Part shown: in pieces, positions 5,651-6,114 of the stretch
How the letters are laid out: every line of letters begins with the position of its first letter
Numbering within the stretch: position 1 is the stretch's first letter
DNA from: Candidatus Nitrosopolaris nunavutensis
Lineage (GTDB): Archaea > Thermoproteota > Nitrososphaeria > Nitrososphaerales > Nitrososphaeraceae
Length of the DNA stretch: 6,114 nt
Assembly (NCBI GenBank): GCA_002501855.1
Contig: DAOM01000189.1
Coordinates: 1 to 6,114, forward strand
Direction of reading: 5' to 3'
The notes under the pieces: generated by a model
Told to the model about the DNA's origin: nothing
Databases searched by the model: none
What the model saw: the letters and a program-made list of their open reading frames with translations, nothing else
Program-made: the position numbers and the translations under genes

Positions 5651-5663
5651 AAAAAGCAAAAAA
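5651..5663 (-). terminator. T-rich terminator of the zinc-finger gene
   Basis: On the minus strand the transcript would read TTTTTT-GC-TTTTT, starting about 28 bases past the stop codon at 5692. Runs of T on the coding strand are the usual archaeal intrinsic terminator, and this is the best candidate in the window. Confidence 0.6.
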
Positions 5664-5691
5664 TCGACATTCACCTTGTACCGCAGCCAAG

Positions 5692-6042
5692 TCATTTAGG
5701 TGGAGGTCGTTTTTTCCATGCGATAACTAAGAATGTGAATGGTATGGCCATTACTCCTGTTGCAATTAAAATTGGCTCCATAATTACTGGATCCAATGAT
5801 TTGCCTATGCCAAAGAAGTACGGGAATGGATAAACCCCGGCAGTAAAAAACCAAAAAGCAACAAATAGCATTATAAAAAGAAAATTTCGTCTAAGGAACT
5901 TGGATGCTGGCTTTCTCATCCTACCACATTTTATACACATGCTCTTATTCTGAACTAGACATGAGGAACATACTGATTTAGTGCAGTAAGCACAAACATG
6001 GTCCCCAAACCTTGACCCACAGATCTCACAGCTTTTTGCCAT
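5692..6042 (-). CDS. Zinc-finger protein with two membrane helices
   Basis: The 116-residue protein has a cysteine-rich head and a membrane-anchored tail. The head carries four evenly arranged C-x2-C pairs (C5/C8, C17/C20, C25/C28, C36/C39). This is enough for two zinc ions and resembles a cross-braced RING, B-box or HIT-type finger. Two hydrophobic segments follow, at about 54-70 and 89-109, separated by a loop rich in P, F and Y. A basic KKRPPPK tail closes the protein. With the basic RRN before helix 1, the finger and the tail are predicted to face the cytoplasm. Function is unknown; a membrane-tethered protein- or nucleic-acid-binding module is an inference. ATG at 6042 is chosen because SCEIC follows at once; an in-frame GTG at 6057 would add five residues. 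No Shine-Dalgarno sequence is visible. The gene is convergent with the deacetylase gene. Confidence 0.8.
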   Translation of the reverse strand: MAKSCEICGSRFGDHVCAYCTKSVCSSCLVQNKSMCIKCGRMRKPASKFLRRNFLFIMLFVAFWFFTAGVYPFPYFFGIGKSLDPVIMEPILIATGVMAIPFTFLVIAWKKRPPPK

Positions 6043-6075
6043 GATAAGTATTTTCACTTGTATATCCTAGCCGGC

Positions 6076-6081
6076 ATTTAA
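6076..6081 (-). promoter_or_regulatory. Possible TATA box of the zinc-finger gene
   Basis: The minus strand reads GGTTAAATGC here, centred about 37 bases before the ATG at 6042. Transcription would start near 6053, leaving a leader of about 10 bases and excluding the GTG at 6057. The match to a TATA box is only fair. Confidence 0.25.
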
Positions 6082-6114
6082 CCTTACAGTTGCTTTCCCT
6101 AGAATAACCCAAGT

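Overview
The window looks like chromosomal DNA from an ammonia-oxidising archaeon of the class Nitrososphaeria (Thaumarchaeota), and its AT-rich composition fits a Nitrosocosmicus-like member better than the GC-richer Nitrososphaera species. This rests on gene content recognised from family knowledge, not on a marker gene. The pointers are a small zinc-ribbon protein beginning MVCKGIC, a stand-alone receiver-domain response regulator, a class I methyltransferase with a conserved C-terminal tail, AT-rich TATA-type promoters, and start codons that mostly lack a Shine-Dalgarno sequence. No rRNA, tRNA, CRISPR array, intact transposase, integrase or plasmid gene was found.

Layout. Positions 1-107 lie downstream of the first gene and hold nothing I can support. 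A small zinc-ribbon protein (108-395, minus) is followed by a 279-base spacer and an orphan response regulator (675-1088, minus). Positions 1089-2144 form a spacer of about 1 kb with no convincing gene. It contains a run of small hairpins (1627-1724) and one unrecognised open frame. Next come a six-helix membrane protein with three cysteine pairs (2145-3005, minus) and an SAM-dependent methyltransferase (3381-4190, minus). The methyltransferase has related inverted repeats on both sides. A divergent region then leads into a secreted CE4 polysaccharide deacetylase (4517-5488, plus), whose TATA box sits inside a perfect dyad. The last gene encodes a zinc-finger protein with two membrane helices (5692-6042, minus); it is convergent with the deacetylase and followed by a T-rich terminator.

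All genes appear to be transcribed singly: gaps range from about 200 bases to 1 kb and no operon is visible. There is no obvious shared pathway. Three products (the six-helix protein, the deacetylase and the zinc-finger protein) act in or outside the membrane, and the others are cytoplasmic and regulatory or modifying. I do not see a clear new multi-gene system. The best leads are regulatory: the dyad and duplicated TATA segment before the deacetylase, and the shared TTGTCATTGA palindromic element flanking the methyltransferase.
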